This document shows, piece after piece, positions 44,815 through 52,662 of a DNA stretch of 64,000 nucleotides. The first letter of the stretch is position 1, and every line of letters starts with the position of its first letter. Where the stretch lies: assembly GCA_902547535.1 (NCBI GenBank), contig CACCOB010000002.1:186001-250000 (forward strand). The letters run 5' to 3'. The DNA comes from an uncultured Pelagibacteraceae bacterium. GTDB lineage: Bacteria; Pseudomonadota; Alphaproteobacteria; Pelagibacterales; Pelagibacteraceae. The position numbers and the translations under genes are program-made. Under the pieces are notes generated by a model that was not told where the DNA came from, searched no databases, and saw only the letters and a list, made by a program, of their open reading frames with translations.

Positions 44815-44880
44815 ATTCCCCCTAAGAATTTTTAGTCCAAAAAGTTAACTGAAAATAAAACATCTGTCTACTCAGATAAA

Positions 44881-46206
44881 TTAACTCCATGGAAACGGAC
44901 TATTAGACGTTGGATGAAGCTCTCCTTTCGCGTATCGATTGAATCTAAAAGGTTTCAATAATTCGCTTTCTTTCCCTAAAACTTCCTGCGCAACTAAATG
45001 ACCAACACCTAACATTTTATATCCATGATTGGCATCAGCAATCATGTAAACATTTTCAAAAAATCTGTCAAAAATTGGAAATGAGTCAGGAGTTAAACAT
45101 CCAAGGCCACCAGATGGTCCTTTTCTATACAGGTTTGATTTTCCAACAAATCTTTTTTGAATATGTGCTAATGCTGCTGTCCACATATCTGAAAACTTAT
45201 CTGTTGTTTGAAATTCAGGTGACTCAATTCCATAAGGATCAACATTAACTTGATCAAAATGTTTTTGTACTACATAAGGTGACGTACCTCCTTGCACACC
45301 CAATCCCTCTATATCAGGTTTGTAGTATATTCCCCAAAGTTCATCAGTTATTAATTTTCCATTCATATCTGAATAAAGAGGTGCATCTGTATCCACATGA
45401 ATTACTGGAGGAGCTTTACCATCGTTTGTTTTTAAATAATCGGCATCAACACCTAAAACTCCTTCTTGTAAAAACCAGTACTTCCACATATCCACTTCAT
45501 GCATCTTTCCATCTTTACCTTTTATTTCGGTAGTCTTTGGTAGTTCTAACATATTCCAAAAGTCTCTTACCCAGGGACCCGCACCTATTACTACTTGATC
45601 GCAATCTATTGTACCTTGGTCTGTTACAACACCCGTAATTGCATTACTGTTACTACCTCTTTTAAAACCAGTAACTTTTACACCTTTATGTACATTGACA
45701 CCGTTTGAATTTGCTTTTTTCTCAAGAGCTTTAATTGAGTCTTTATTGAAAGCATAACCACCTTTTTTTTCATGCAATACAGAGGTAATACCTTTTGCTT
45801 GCCAATCATCAAAAATACCTTTCATGTATTTCATGCAATCTTTTTCACCTTCAACGAATACAGATTCATAACCTATTGCTTTTTGTTGTTCATAAATACT
45901 AGCTACATCTTTATGCATAACTTCTGGTGAAATCTGCATGTAACCAACTGGATTATATTTAAAAGCTTTCGCATCACTTTCCCATATACTCACAGAATGG
46001 GCCATCAATTCTCTCATTGCAGGTTGGAAGTAATTATTTCTTACAACACCACAAGCAATTCCACTTGCGCCTGAAGCAGTATCTTTTTTCTCGAGCACAA
46101 CAACGTCGTTAGGATTTTTATATGTTTCAGATAATTTCCAAGCAGTACTTAGTCCGTGAATTCCTCCACCAACTATTACTACTTTAGCTTTTGTCGGCAA
46201 TAACAT
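44881..46206 (-). CDS. FAD-dependent amine oxidoreductase, sarcosine-oxidase-beta/MgdA-like
   Basis: A 441-residue flavoprotein of the DAO superfamily. The ADP-binding motif VVIVGGGIHGLSTAWKLSE is at residues 9-27, followed by the ASGIACGVVRNNYFQPA segment typical of sarcosine oxidase beta subunits. A C-terminal ADANHGYKMLGVGH supplies the flavin-proximal site. It should oxidise a secondary N-methyl amine. The gmaS-mgs context points to N-methylglutamate dehydrogenase, but the partner subunits (MgdBCD homologues) are not in the window, so it may work alone or on another N-methylated amine. Confidence 0.82.
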   Translation of the reverse strand: MLLPTKAKVVIVGGGIHGLSTAWKLSETYKNPNDVVVLEKKDTASGASGIACGVVRNNYFQPAMRELMAHSVSIWESDAKAFKYNPVGYMQISPEVMHKDVASIYEQQKAIGYESVFVEGEKDCMKYMKGIFDDWQAKGITSVLHEKKGGYAFNKDSIKALEKKANSNGVNVHKGVKVTGFKRGSNSNAITGVVTDQGTIDCDQVVIGAGPWVRDFWNMLELPKTTEIKGKDGKMHEVDMWKYWFLQEGVLGVDADYLKTNDGKAPPVIHVDTDAPLYSDMNGKLITDELWGIYYKPDIEGLGVQGGTSPYVVQKHFDQVNVDPYGIESPEFQTTDKFSDMWTAALAHIQKRFVGKSNLYRKGPSGGLGCLTPDSFPIFDRFFENVYMIADANHGYKMLGVGHLVAQEVLGKESELLKPFRFNRYAKGELHPTSNSPFPWS

Positions 46207-46303
46207 AATGAAACATTATTTTTTGGAAGGGGTTAAATATATAATTTTTTTTATATATAAAATTTAGAAATAAAAAGTTATACAACCTTAATTTAACAAA
46301 CTA

Positions 46304-46654
46304 TTAAAAACTTAAATTTTTAAGAGTGGACAAATAATCGTTAAATTCCTCAATAAATGAGGCGCTTGGTTTGATATGTTTTTTCCTTTGGTCCTCTGAA
46401 GTTTTCTCTAAATAAAAAAACCCTTTTTCACACGCTTCATTAATAATTAAAGCAGATTTTGGTCGTGAAGTTTTAAATAATTTTGTTTTTAATTCTTCGA
46501 CAGATAAATTTTGTTTTAATTTAAATGCAGACATTACAAGCAGCATCATATGATAGTGTGAAGGTGATTTTCTAAAAAAGTAGTTACTAGAAGTATGAGA
46601 AAGCTTCATTTGATCTTCCCAAAATTCTAATAGATCTTTTGTTGATTTAGGCAT
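46304..46654 (-). CDS. Uncharacterised protein coupled to tdm
   Basis: A 116-residue mostly helical protein. The C-terminal half (NLSVEELKTKLFKTSRPKSA then INEACEKGFFYLEKT) has a helix-turn-helix followed by a short beta-wing-like stretch, so a winged-helix regulator is conceivable. The signature is too weak to assign. Its ATG shares one base with the tdm stop (TAATG), so translation is coupled. A gap of 97 bases without a gene follows before the FAD oxidoreductase. Confidence 0.7.
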   Translation of the reverse strand: MPKSTKDLLEFWEDQMKLSHTSSNYFFRKSPSHYHMMLLVMSAFKLKQNLSVEELKTKLFKTSRPKSALIINEACEKGFFYLEKTSEDQRKKHIKPSASFIEEFNDYLSTLKNLSF

Positions 46655-48993
46655 TAAGATCTAACTTTAGTTTTCTTAGGATCGTAATGAGGAAATCCTA
46701 CAATTTTAGCTGGAATTCTTTTTTGATGACCATCTATTTTTCCAATTTCGACTTCATTTCCTATTTCTGAATGACCTATATCTATTCTGCATAAGGCAAT
46801 ATTTTTATTTAGTGTTGGTGAAATACACCCGCTTGTAATCACTCCAACTTGAGATCTTCCAATGTGTACACAATCACCATGGTTTGCTTGTTCTTTACCA
46901 ATCAATTCTAACCCAACTAATTTTTTTTGAGGGTTTTCTTTTCTCTTAACAAGGTTTTCTCTTCCTATGAAATCCTCCGTTTTAGATTTTAATGGTACAG
47001 AAAAACCAATCCCTGCTTCAAAGGGATCTTGTTGCCCGTCAAATTCATTACCAAATAATATTAAACCAGCTTCAATTCTTAAAAGATCTAAAGCAGCAAA
47101 ACCAGCAGGTATCAAACCTTCGTCTTTACCTGCTTCCATTACTTTATCCCAAACAGTTGGTGCATCGCTTGGGTGACACCAAATTTCAAAACCAAGTTCA
47201 CCAGTATAACCAGTCCTTGAAACAATCAATGGTATTCCATTTAATTCTTCTAATCTACAAATACTAAATCTAAACCATTCCAATTCAGATATAGAGGGCT
47301 GTGTAGGAGGTGTAAAAATTATTTTTTCTAAAATTTTTCTACTTTTTGGTCCTTGCAAAGATAGATTATTTATTTGGTCTGTAGAATTTTTTATATGAAC
47401 TTTATAATTTTTCTTTTTTGCTTGTTCTTTAAGCCATTCACCACCATACTCATCTCCACAAACCCATCTAAAACCATGATCACTAAGTTTTAATAAAGTA
47501 CCATCATCAAACATGGTACCATTTTCATAGCACATAGCTGAATAAACAATTTGGCCTACTGAAAGTTTTTTAACATTTCGAGTTAAAGTGTAATTCATTA
47601 ATTCTTCAGCATCAGGACCAAGAATTTCAAATTTTCTTAAAGAAGATAAATCAATTAAAACAGCTTTTTCTCTACAAGCATTATATTCGTTTATAACTCC
47701 ATGTTTTGTGTAATCATTTGGTAACCAAAAACCTCTAGCATCAACAAAGTTTCTAGTTAGTTTTGAAGTTCTTTCGTAAAACCCTGTGTTCCTTGTAAGT
47801 TTATTTTCTGAGTCTGTTTTCATTCTAAATCCATAAGATTTTGTAAATTCTTTACTTTTTTCATAAGTTCTAACAAAAATATCAGTAGGGTTCCATCCAT
47901 TACAGCTATCAATATCACTAGGACAAGCTGTTGTTCCACAGGTTAAATCTTTAAGTGCTTTAAAAATTACATAATCGCCTGGTCTGGCATAAGACTCGTC
48001 AGAGGTTACCGAGTTTAGTCCTCCAGCAGATGTATTAAAAAAAAGATTTATCGCTTGCCAACCTTTTTTTTTCTCTACTCCATATTTTTCCATAGAATCA
48101 TTTAAATTATCAGAACAATTTGCATGTCCAAAATATCCTGAGTCTTCATAATATTTTGAAGTACAGGCTAAGTTGAATGTATCGTGTATACCAACAGTAT
48201 CTCTTATCACTTCTATTAAAGGTTCATGATCAGTGTCATAAAATTTTGAATATAGCCCTGGACCAGGAAAAGTATGACCCATAAAAGTTCTAGTTGTTTG
48301 CCAATCAAGACCTCTCTCCAAACCTTTTTCTAATTTAGCTGTATCATAAGCAACAAAGTCCGAACACTGTCTTCCCGTTGGTGTTATAATTTGAATGTAA
48401 TCACCAGCTTTGACTTGATAGCCAGTTGCAGTTTTTCTATCAATATTTACTTCATGATCTGGATCATAAATTGGATCTGGTATTAATGAAAATTCTTTAT
48501 CATTATTTTTAATTTTAGCTCTTTTTATTATTATTGTTAAATCTGATGGTGGATTTTGATCATGAACAAGCATGTCATCTGCAGGCGCTGCAAACATGCA
48601 ATAACATTTATCTTTAGATTTTAAATTTATTTTTTCACCAGCTTTAGTATTTTTATCAAATAATATTGCTGACTTAGCTTTTTCAATTTTTAAATTTCTT
48701 TTGTTTAATTGAAGCAAAGCTTGCATAGAGCTTTCATCTTTATTAAAAAGTATTTTTTTTATTTCAGAAGAATTTTTATTTTCTTTTAAATTTAAAAGAC
48801 CTAATTCTGAGTTTCCATTTTTATCAAAAGAATTAATTTCGCAAATTTGATTTCCCTCATTATTAATTATTTGAATTTTATCATCAGGAAAAATTTGAAT
48901 TCCTGTAATTCCACCAGCATTGACAATATACCTTTCAACTCCAGGTGGTAATACATTTAAACCAGGTTCTTTTATAGCCAAACTAGTTTGCAT
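46654..48993 (-). CDS. tdm: Trimethylamine N-oxide demethylase (DUF1989 + GcvT-type domain)
   Basis: A 779-residue two-domain enzyme. Residues 150-380 are a DUF1989 metal-binding domain with GRQCSDFVAYD and the cysteine cluster TCGTTACPSDIDSCNGW. Residues from about 415 to 779 are an aminomethyltransferase-like tetrahydrofolate-binding domain (NEYNACREKAVLIDLSSLRKF, SRTGYTGELGFEIW, PAGFAALDLLRIEAG). This arrangement and length are those of Tdm, which cleaves TMAO to dimethylamine and formaldehyde with the C-terminal domain capturing the C1 unit on folate. It is divergent from the TMAO-type binding protein. The promoter lies so close that the mRNA may have almost no leader. Confidence 0.9.
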   Translation of the reverse strand: MQTSLAIKEPGLNVLPPGVERYIVNAGGITGIQIFPDDKIQIINNEGNQICEINSFDKNGNSELGLLNLKENKNSSEIKKILFNKDESSMQALLQLNKRNLKIEKAKSAILFDKNTKAGEKINLKSKDKCYCMFAAPADDMLVHDQNPPSDLTIIIKRAKIKNNDKEFSLIPDPIYDPDHEVNIDRKTATGYQVKAGDYIQIITPTGRQCSDFVAYDTAKLEKGLERGLDWQTTRTFMGHTFPGPGLYSKFYDTDHEPLIEVIRDTVGIHDTFNLACTSKYYEDSGYFGHANCSDNLNDSMEKYGVEKKKGWQAINLFFNTSAGGLNSVTSDESYARPGDYVIFKALKDLTCGTTACPSDIDSCNGWNPTDIFVRTYEKSKEFTKSYGFRMKTDSENKLTRNTGFYERTSKLTRNFVDARGFWLPNDYTKHGVINEYNACREKAVLIDLSSLRKFEILGPDAEELMNYTLTRNVKKLSVGQIVYSAMCYENGTMFDDGTLLKLSDHGFRWVCGDEYGGEWLKEQAKKKNYKVHIKNSTDQINNLSLQGPKSRKILEKIIFTPPTQPSISELEWFRFSICRLEELNGIPLIVSRTGYTGELGFEIWCHPSDAPTVWDKVMEAGKDEGLIPAGFAALDLLRIEAGLILFGNEFDGQQDPFEAGIGFSVPLKSKTEDFIGRENLVKRKENPQKKLVGLELIGKEQANHGDCVHIGRSQVGVITSGCISPTLNKNIALCRIDIGHSEIGNEVEIGKIDGHQKRIPAKIVGFPHYDPKKTKVRS

Positions 48994-49003
48994 AAATAAT
49001 TTA

Positions 49004-49032
49004 AATATGCCTAAACTATATTAAAGTATCAA
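49004..49032 (-). promoter_or_regulatory. Candidate tdm promoter
   Basis: Minus strand TTGATA (49027-49032), 17-base spacer, CATATT (49004-49009). The expected transcription start falls only a few bases before the tdm ATG (48993), so a leaderless or very short leader transcript is predicted. Confidence 0.5.
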
Positions 49033-49080
49033 CAAATTTATATATAAATTGTATATATACATTTGTATCTATTTTGCTTA

Positions 49081-49109
49081 TTGACTGTCACTTTAATAGA
49101 GAAGATAAT
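49081..49109 (+). promoter_or_regulatory. Promoter of the TMAO-type binding protein gene
   Basis: TTGACT (49081-49086), exactly 17 bases, GATAAT (49104-49109), the clearest sigma-70-type promoter in the window. It lies about 30 bases before the ATG at 49141, with a purine-rich AAGGAAAGGG ribosome site between. Confidence 0.7.
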
Positions 49110-49140
49110 TTGCTTCTTAATATTAAGGAAAGGGAAAATA

Positions 49141-50088
49141 ATGAGAAAAATAATATCTTTACTATCAGCTTTAGTAATTTCTCTTGTAAGTTTTGCAGGA
49201 ATTTCTAACGCAGCAGATAGTAAAAAACCGATTGTTATCCCAACTCATAACTGGTCAAGCCAAATAGTAATGGCATATGTTATTGGTGGAATTTTTGAAA
49301 GCATGGGTAACAATGTAAAATATGTAAATGCTGACTCACAGGCAGTATACGAGTCAATTAGAATTGGAGACGTAACTATATCTCACGAAGTGTGGGAGTC
49401 TGCTTTTGGTAAATCATTCACAACTGCTTTAGATAAAGGTGGTTTATTAGATATGGGTGATCACGAAGCAAGAACTCTTGAAGATATGGGTTATCCAAAC
49501 TGGGTTGTAGAAAAAGGCTTATGTCCAGGTCTACCTGATTGGACAGCTTTAAAAAATCCAGATTGTGCAAAAAACTTTACAACACCTGACTCTCCAGATG
49601 GAAAAGGAAGAATGTTGGAAGGACCACAAACTTGGCATGGAGATTTAATACCTCAAAGAGTTGATGCTCTTGGTTTAGGAGATCTATGGTGGGTGAAATT
49701 TGCTGGTAGTGCAGATGCATTATGGGCGGAATTAGCAGCAGCTAAAAAAGAAGGAAGAGGAACTATCATATTTAACTGGACGCCAAACTTTACAGATGGT
49801 GCTGGTTTTACTTTCATCGACTTTCCTCCATACACAGCTGGTTGTAGACCAGAAGATGGTGGAGATGGAAAATGTGGTTCTCCAGATGGTTATTTGAAAA
49901 AAGCAGCGCATGAAGATTTTCCAAAAACTCATCCTGCAGCAGCTAAGGCGTTTCAAAAACTTTCTTTCTCTACAAGTCAAATTGGTGCAATGGCAGCTTT
50001 AGTTGACGTTGACAAAATGACTCATGAAGATGCAGCTAAAAAATGGTTAGCTGACAACAAGAGTGTTTGGCAAGCTTTTACAAAATAA
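49141..50088 (+). CDS. tmoX: Periplasmic TMAO/betaine-type binding protein (TmoX-like)
   Basis: A 315-residue OpuAC-family solute-binding protein. I place the start at the ATG at 49141, behind AAGGAAAGGG, because it gives a clean Sec signal (RKIISLLSALVISLVSFAGISNA); a TTG at 49063 lies upstream of the promoter and is rejected. Tryptophans that typically cage quaternary ammonium head groups occur in THNWSSQIV, HEVWESAF, GPQTWHGDL and FNWTPNFTDG. Choline or glycine betaine are possible ligands, but divergent pairing with tdm favours TMAO. A strong terminator follows, so this gene can be expressed above the membrane subunits. Confidence 0.88.
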   Translation: MRKIISLLSALVISLVSFAGISNAADSKKPIVIPTHNWSSQIVMAYVIGGIFESMGNNVKYVNADSQAVYESIRIGDVTISHEVWESAFGKSFTTALDKGGLLDMGDHEARTLEDMGYPNWVVEKGLCPGLPDWTALKNPDCAKNFTTPDSPDGKGRMLEGPQTWHGDLIPQRVDALGLGDLWWVKFAGSADALWAELAAAKKEGRGTIIFNWTPNFTDGAGFTFIDFPPYTAGCRPEDGGDGKCGSPDGYLKKAAHEDFPKTHPAAAKAFQKLSFSTSQIGAMAALVDVDKMTHEDAAKKWLADNKSVWQAFTK

Positions 50089-50108
50089 GCTTTAAAAACT
50101 AAAGATTA

Positions 50109-50143
50109 AATCTCTCCCAACAATGTTGGGGGAGATTTTTTTT
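50109..50143 (+). terminator. Intrinsic terminator after tmoX
   Basis: A 13-bp stem (one G-T pair) around CTCCCAACA and TGTTGGGGGAG with a 3-4 base loop, followed by eight T. This is a textbook rho-independent terminator 20 bases after the tmoX stop. Confidence 0.9.
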
Positions 50144-50161
50144 AACAAAAACCAATGTGCT

Positions 50162-50623
50162 ATGATCAAATTATTTTATTTAATATTTTTTAGCTTTATT
50201 CTTATCAGTAATGCTTTTGCAAAAAATATTAATATAAATGAAGATCTTAATTTGGAATTTAATTGTAAATTAGAAAAAAAAATAATCAAAAACTCTGAAT
50301 ATAATTACAAAACGTTTTTAGCGGAAGAAGTTGATGAACAGAATTTAAATTCTTTAAAATTATATACTAATCAACCAAGTACTTTGATGGTAAATGGATT
50401 GTCTGATTTTTTCTCACAAAACTCAAATTTTGATGTGAAAATAGTAAATAAAGATGTAGTTTTATTTAAAGCATTTAATAAAGAAAAAAGTTATTCAGAA
50501 TCTGCGATAATTACTAGAAAAACTGGAGAATTAATTCACGAAATAACTAAGAACATTAACAGCGAAAATTCAGAAAAATATATAACTATTTATTATTGTA
50601 AAAATAAAACAAAAAATGCCTAA
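50162..50623 (+). CDS. Secreted protein of unknown function
   Basis: A 153-residue protein with a signal peptide (MIKLFYLIFFSFILISNAFA) and a soluble periplasmic body of mixed strands. An earlier in-frame ATG at 50123 falls inside the tmoX terminator and is not credible. The mature part has two cysteines (NCKLE near the start and YYCKN near the end) that could form a disulfide. No family recognised. It opens a group of three small envelope genes between tmoX and the ATPase gene. Confidence 0.7.
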   Translation: MIKLFYLIFFSFILISNAFAKNININEDLNLEFNCKLEKKIIKNSEYNYKTFLAEEVDEQNLNSLKLYTNQPSTLMVNGLSDFFSQNSNFDVKIVNKDVVLFKAFNKEKSYSESAIITRKTGELIHEITKNINSENSEKYITIYYCKNKTKNA

Positions 50624-50657
50624 TTTTTTTTTTATAAATTATGTGTAAAATGAAATC

Positions 50658-51035
50658 ATGAAAAGAGTATTATTTTGTATCCTTTTTTACCTTTTAGCAA
50701 CGTCAATTGTCCAGGCAAGAAGTACTGGTTGTAAAGAAGGAAACTGTGAAAATGGGTATGGCAAATGGATTTACACAGACAAAACAACCTATGAAGGCGA
50801 GTGGGTTGCAACCAAAAAACATGGTCAAGGAGTAGAAACCTGGCCTAACGGATATATTTACAAAGGCGAATTTAAAAATAGTGAATGGAGCGGTATTGGA
50901 ACTTTATTTTTTCCCGATGGCTCTACTTACGAAGGAGAATGGTCCAAGGGATTTATGAATGGTAAAGGAACTTTTACCTGGTCTGATGGAAAACAAAAAA
51001 CTGGTATTTGGAAAAATGGAAAACTACAAGAGTAA
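50658..51035 (+). CDS. Secreted MORN-repeat protein
   Basis: A 125-residue protein with a signal peptide (residues 1-21, ending VQA) and four MORN repeats of about 23 residues, each with the YxGEWxxxxxHGxG pattern: YEGEWVATKKHGQGVE, YKGEFKNSEWSGIGT, YEGEWSKGFMNGKGT and a degenerate last copy. Two cysteines precede the repeats. MORN proteins bind membranes or partners in many settings; the role here is unknown. A Met start with GAAATCATG context is used. Confidence 0.88.
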   Translation: MKRVLFCILFYLLATSIVQARSTGCKEGNCENGYGKWIYTDKTTYEGEWVATKKHGQGVETWPNGYIYKGEFKNSEWSGIGTLFFPDGSTYEGEWSKGFMNGKGTFTWSDGKQKTGIWKNGKLQE

Positions 51036-51045
51036 TTTTAAGTAA

Positions 51046-51561
51046 ATGTCAGAACCTATCAAACAGTTTGGTGGCCTAATAGGAATTATGGTTATTATAT
51101 TTATAACTTTTTTTATCTTAAATAAAATGTTTGGTGAGGGTGATGAGTTGGTTGCTAAAATGAAAATAGAAGAAGAAAGAATTGCTCAAGAGAGAAAACT
51201 AAATAAATTAATCTCAAGTCTTCCATCAGGAATTCTAGTTTCTTTTGATGGTACAGATCATTTTAAATTATCAGATGAATTATATGAGGCGGTTTGCAAA
51301 GCAACAAAACTTATTCCTCAACGTGCAATTATGGGAGCAAATTTTTTAAACTTTAGAGCACATGAAATTTACACCATCAATGGTAATAAGATAGATGAAA
51401 CGTTTGTTAGATGGGATAAAGATAAAAAAAAGTGTTTTGCTGGTTTTGTAGTTAGTGGGAATAATGTTGGTGTAGATGAAACTATTTCTGTAAGTGGAGA
51501 AGCTTTAAGTTTTTTAAGTACAGGAATTGATACAAGAGTTTATTTTATAAAAAATTTTTAG
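51046..51561 (+). CDS. Membrane-anchored protein of unknown function
   Basis: A 171-residue protein with one N-terminal membrane helix (about residues 9-27, LIGIMVIIFITFFILNKMF), a short charged coiled coil (35-52, KIEEERIAQERKLNKL) and a periplasmic or cytoplasmic beta-rich domain with two cysteines (CKATKL, KKCFAGF). Not recognised. It starts 10 bases after the MORN gene and is followed by 66 gene-free bases before the ATPase gene. Confidence 0.68.
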   Translation: MSEPIKQFGGLIGIMVIIFITFFILNKMFGEGDELVAKMKIEEERIAQERKLNKLISSLPSGILVSFDGTDHFKLSDELYEAVCKATKLIPQRAIMGANFLNFRAHEIYTINGNKIDETFVRWDKDKKKCFAGFVVSGNNVGVDETISVSGEALSFLSTGIDTRVYFIKNF

Positions 51562-51627
51562 GGAGGAAATTTAACAAATTTAAGCGATTTTATTTTATCT
51601 TAATTTCGTATAACCTTAATATAATTT

Positions 51628-52659
51628 ATGTCTGAACCAGTAATTAAATGTGAGTCTGTTTATAAGATATTTGGTGAAAATGCTGAAACTATGCTTAAAA
51701 AAGCGAATGGCAATGTAGATGCAAAAACTTTTCAAGAAAATGGATGCATAGTTGGGGTTAATAACGCTTCTTTTGAGGTATCTAAAGGAGAAATGTTAGT
51801 CGTAATGGGACTTTCAGGTTCAGGTAAGTCTACACTGTTAAGATGTATATCGAGATTAACAGACGCAACAGGTGGAAAAATCTTCATTGAAGGTCAAGAT
51901 CTATTAAATTTAAATAATAAAGAATTGATCGATCTTAGAAGAAATAAGATGGGAATGGTTTTTCAAAGTTTTGCGCTTCTTCCCCATAAAACAGTTGTCG
52001 AAAATATAGCTTTTCCTTTGCAAATTAAGGGTATTAATACGGGGGAGAGCATCAATAAAGCAATGGATATGGTCAAACTAGTTGGTCTTGATGGAAGAGA
52101 AAACTATTTTCCGCGAGAATTGTCTGGAGGACAACAACAGAGAGTAGGTATTGCTAGATCATTAGCAGTTGAGCCAGATATTTGGTTTTTAGATGAACCT
52201 TTTTCAGCGCTGGATCCGTTAATCCGAAAAGAGATGCAAGATGAATTTTTAAGACTACAAGAAAAGCTACAAAAAACAATTATGTTTATAACCCATGATT
52301 TTGATGAAGCTCTTAAACTTGCTGATCGAATTGCAATTATGAAAGATGGGATTATTGAACAATTAGATACTCCTGCAAATATAGTTTTAAACCCTGCAAC
52401 AGAATATGTAAGAAAATTTACTGAAGAAGTGCCAAGAGAAAAAGTTTTATTAATTAAAGATGTAATGGACTCTCCAACTACAGAAAATATAGGTGATTTA
52501 AAAGTTTTAAGAGACGAAATAATTGAAAATGTGGCAGAAAAAATATTAACACAAGAAAAGACTGTAGCTGTAATAGATAACAACAATAATATTGTCGGAT
52601 CTATTAATCCAACAAAAATTATTAATACAGTTTTTGGAGGAAGAAAAAATAGTAATTAA
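51628..52659 (+). CDS. tmoV: ABC transporter ATPase, TMAO/betaine type (TmoV/ProV-like)
   Basis: A 343-residue ATPase of the ProV/OpuAA class. Walker A GLSGSGKST near residues 67-75, Q-loop MVFQSFALLPHKTV, signature LSGGQQQRVGIARSLA, Walker B WFLDEPFSALDP, and H-loop FITHDFDEA. The C-terminal 90 residues are a reduced CBS-like regulatory region. It couples to the double permease starting 3 bases later. Betaine or choline import remains possible; TMAO is favoured by the neighbouring tdm and tmoX. Confidence 0.9.
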   Translation: MSEPVIKCESVYKIFGENAETMLKKANGNVDAKTFQENGCIVGVNNASFEVSKGEMLVVMGLSGSGKSTLLRCISRLTDATGGKIFIEGQDLLNLNNKELIDLRRNKMGMVFQSFALLPHKTVVENIAFPLQIKGINTGESINKAMDMVKLVGLDGRENYFPRELSGGQQQRVGIARSLAVEPDIWFLDEPFSALDPLIRKEMQDEFLRLQEKLQKTIMFITHDFDEALKLADRIAIMKDGIIEQLDTPANIVLNPATEYVRKFTEEVPREKVLLIKDVMDSPTTENIGDLKVLRDEIIENVAEKILTQEKTVAVIDNNNNIVGSINPTKIINTVFGGRKNSN

Positions 52660-52662
52660 ACT

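Noticed and set aside
49063-49140. Longer N-terminus of the TMAO-type binding protein from TTG
   Set aside because: It would start before the promoter at 49081-49109 and bury the signal peptide; the ATG at 49141 has a ribosome site and a clean signal.
50123-50161. Earlier ATG for the secreted 153-residue protein
   Set aside because: It lies within the loop of the tmoX terminator and would put 13 residues before an otherwise clean signal peptide.
52104-52586. 160-residue open frame on the - strand
   Set aside because: Antisense to the ATPase gene with intact Walker and signature motifs; no recognisable domain of its own.
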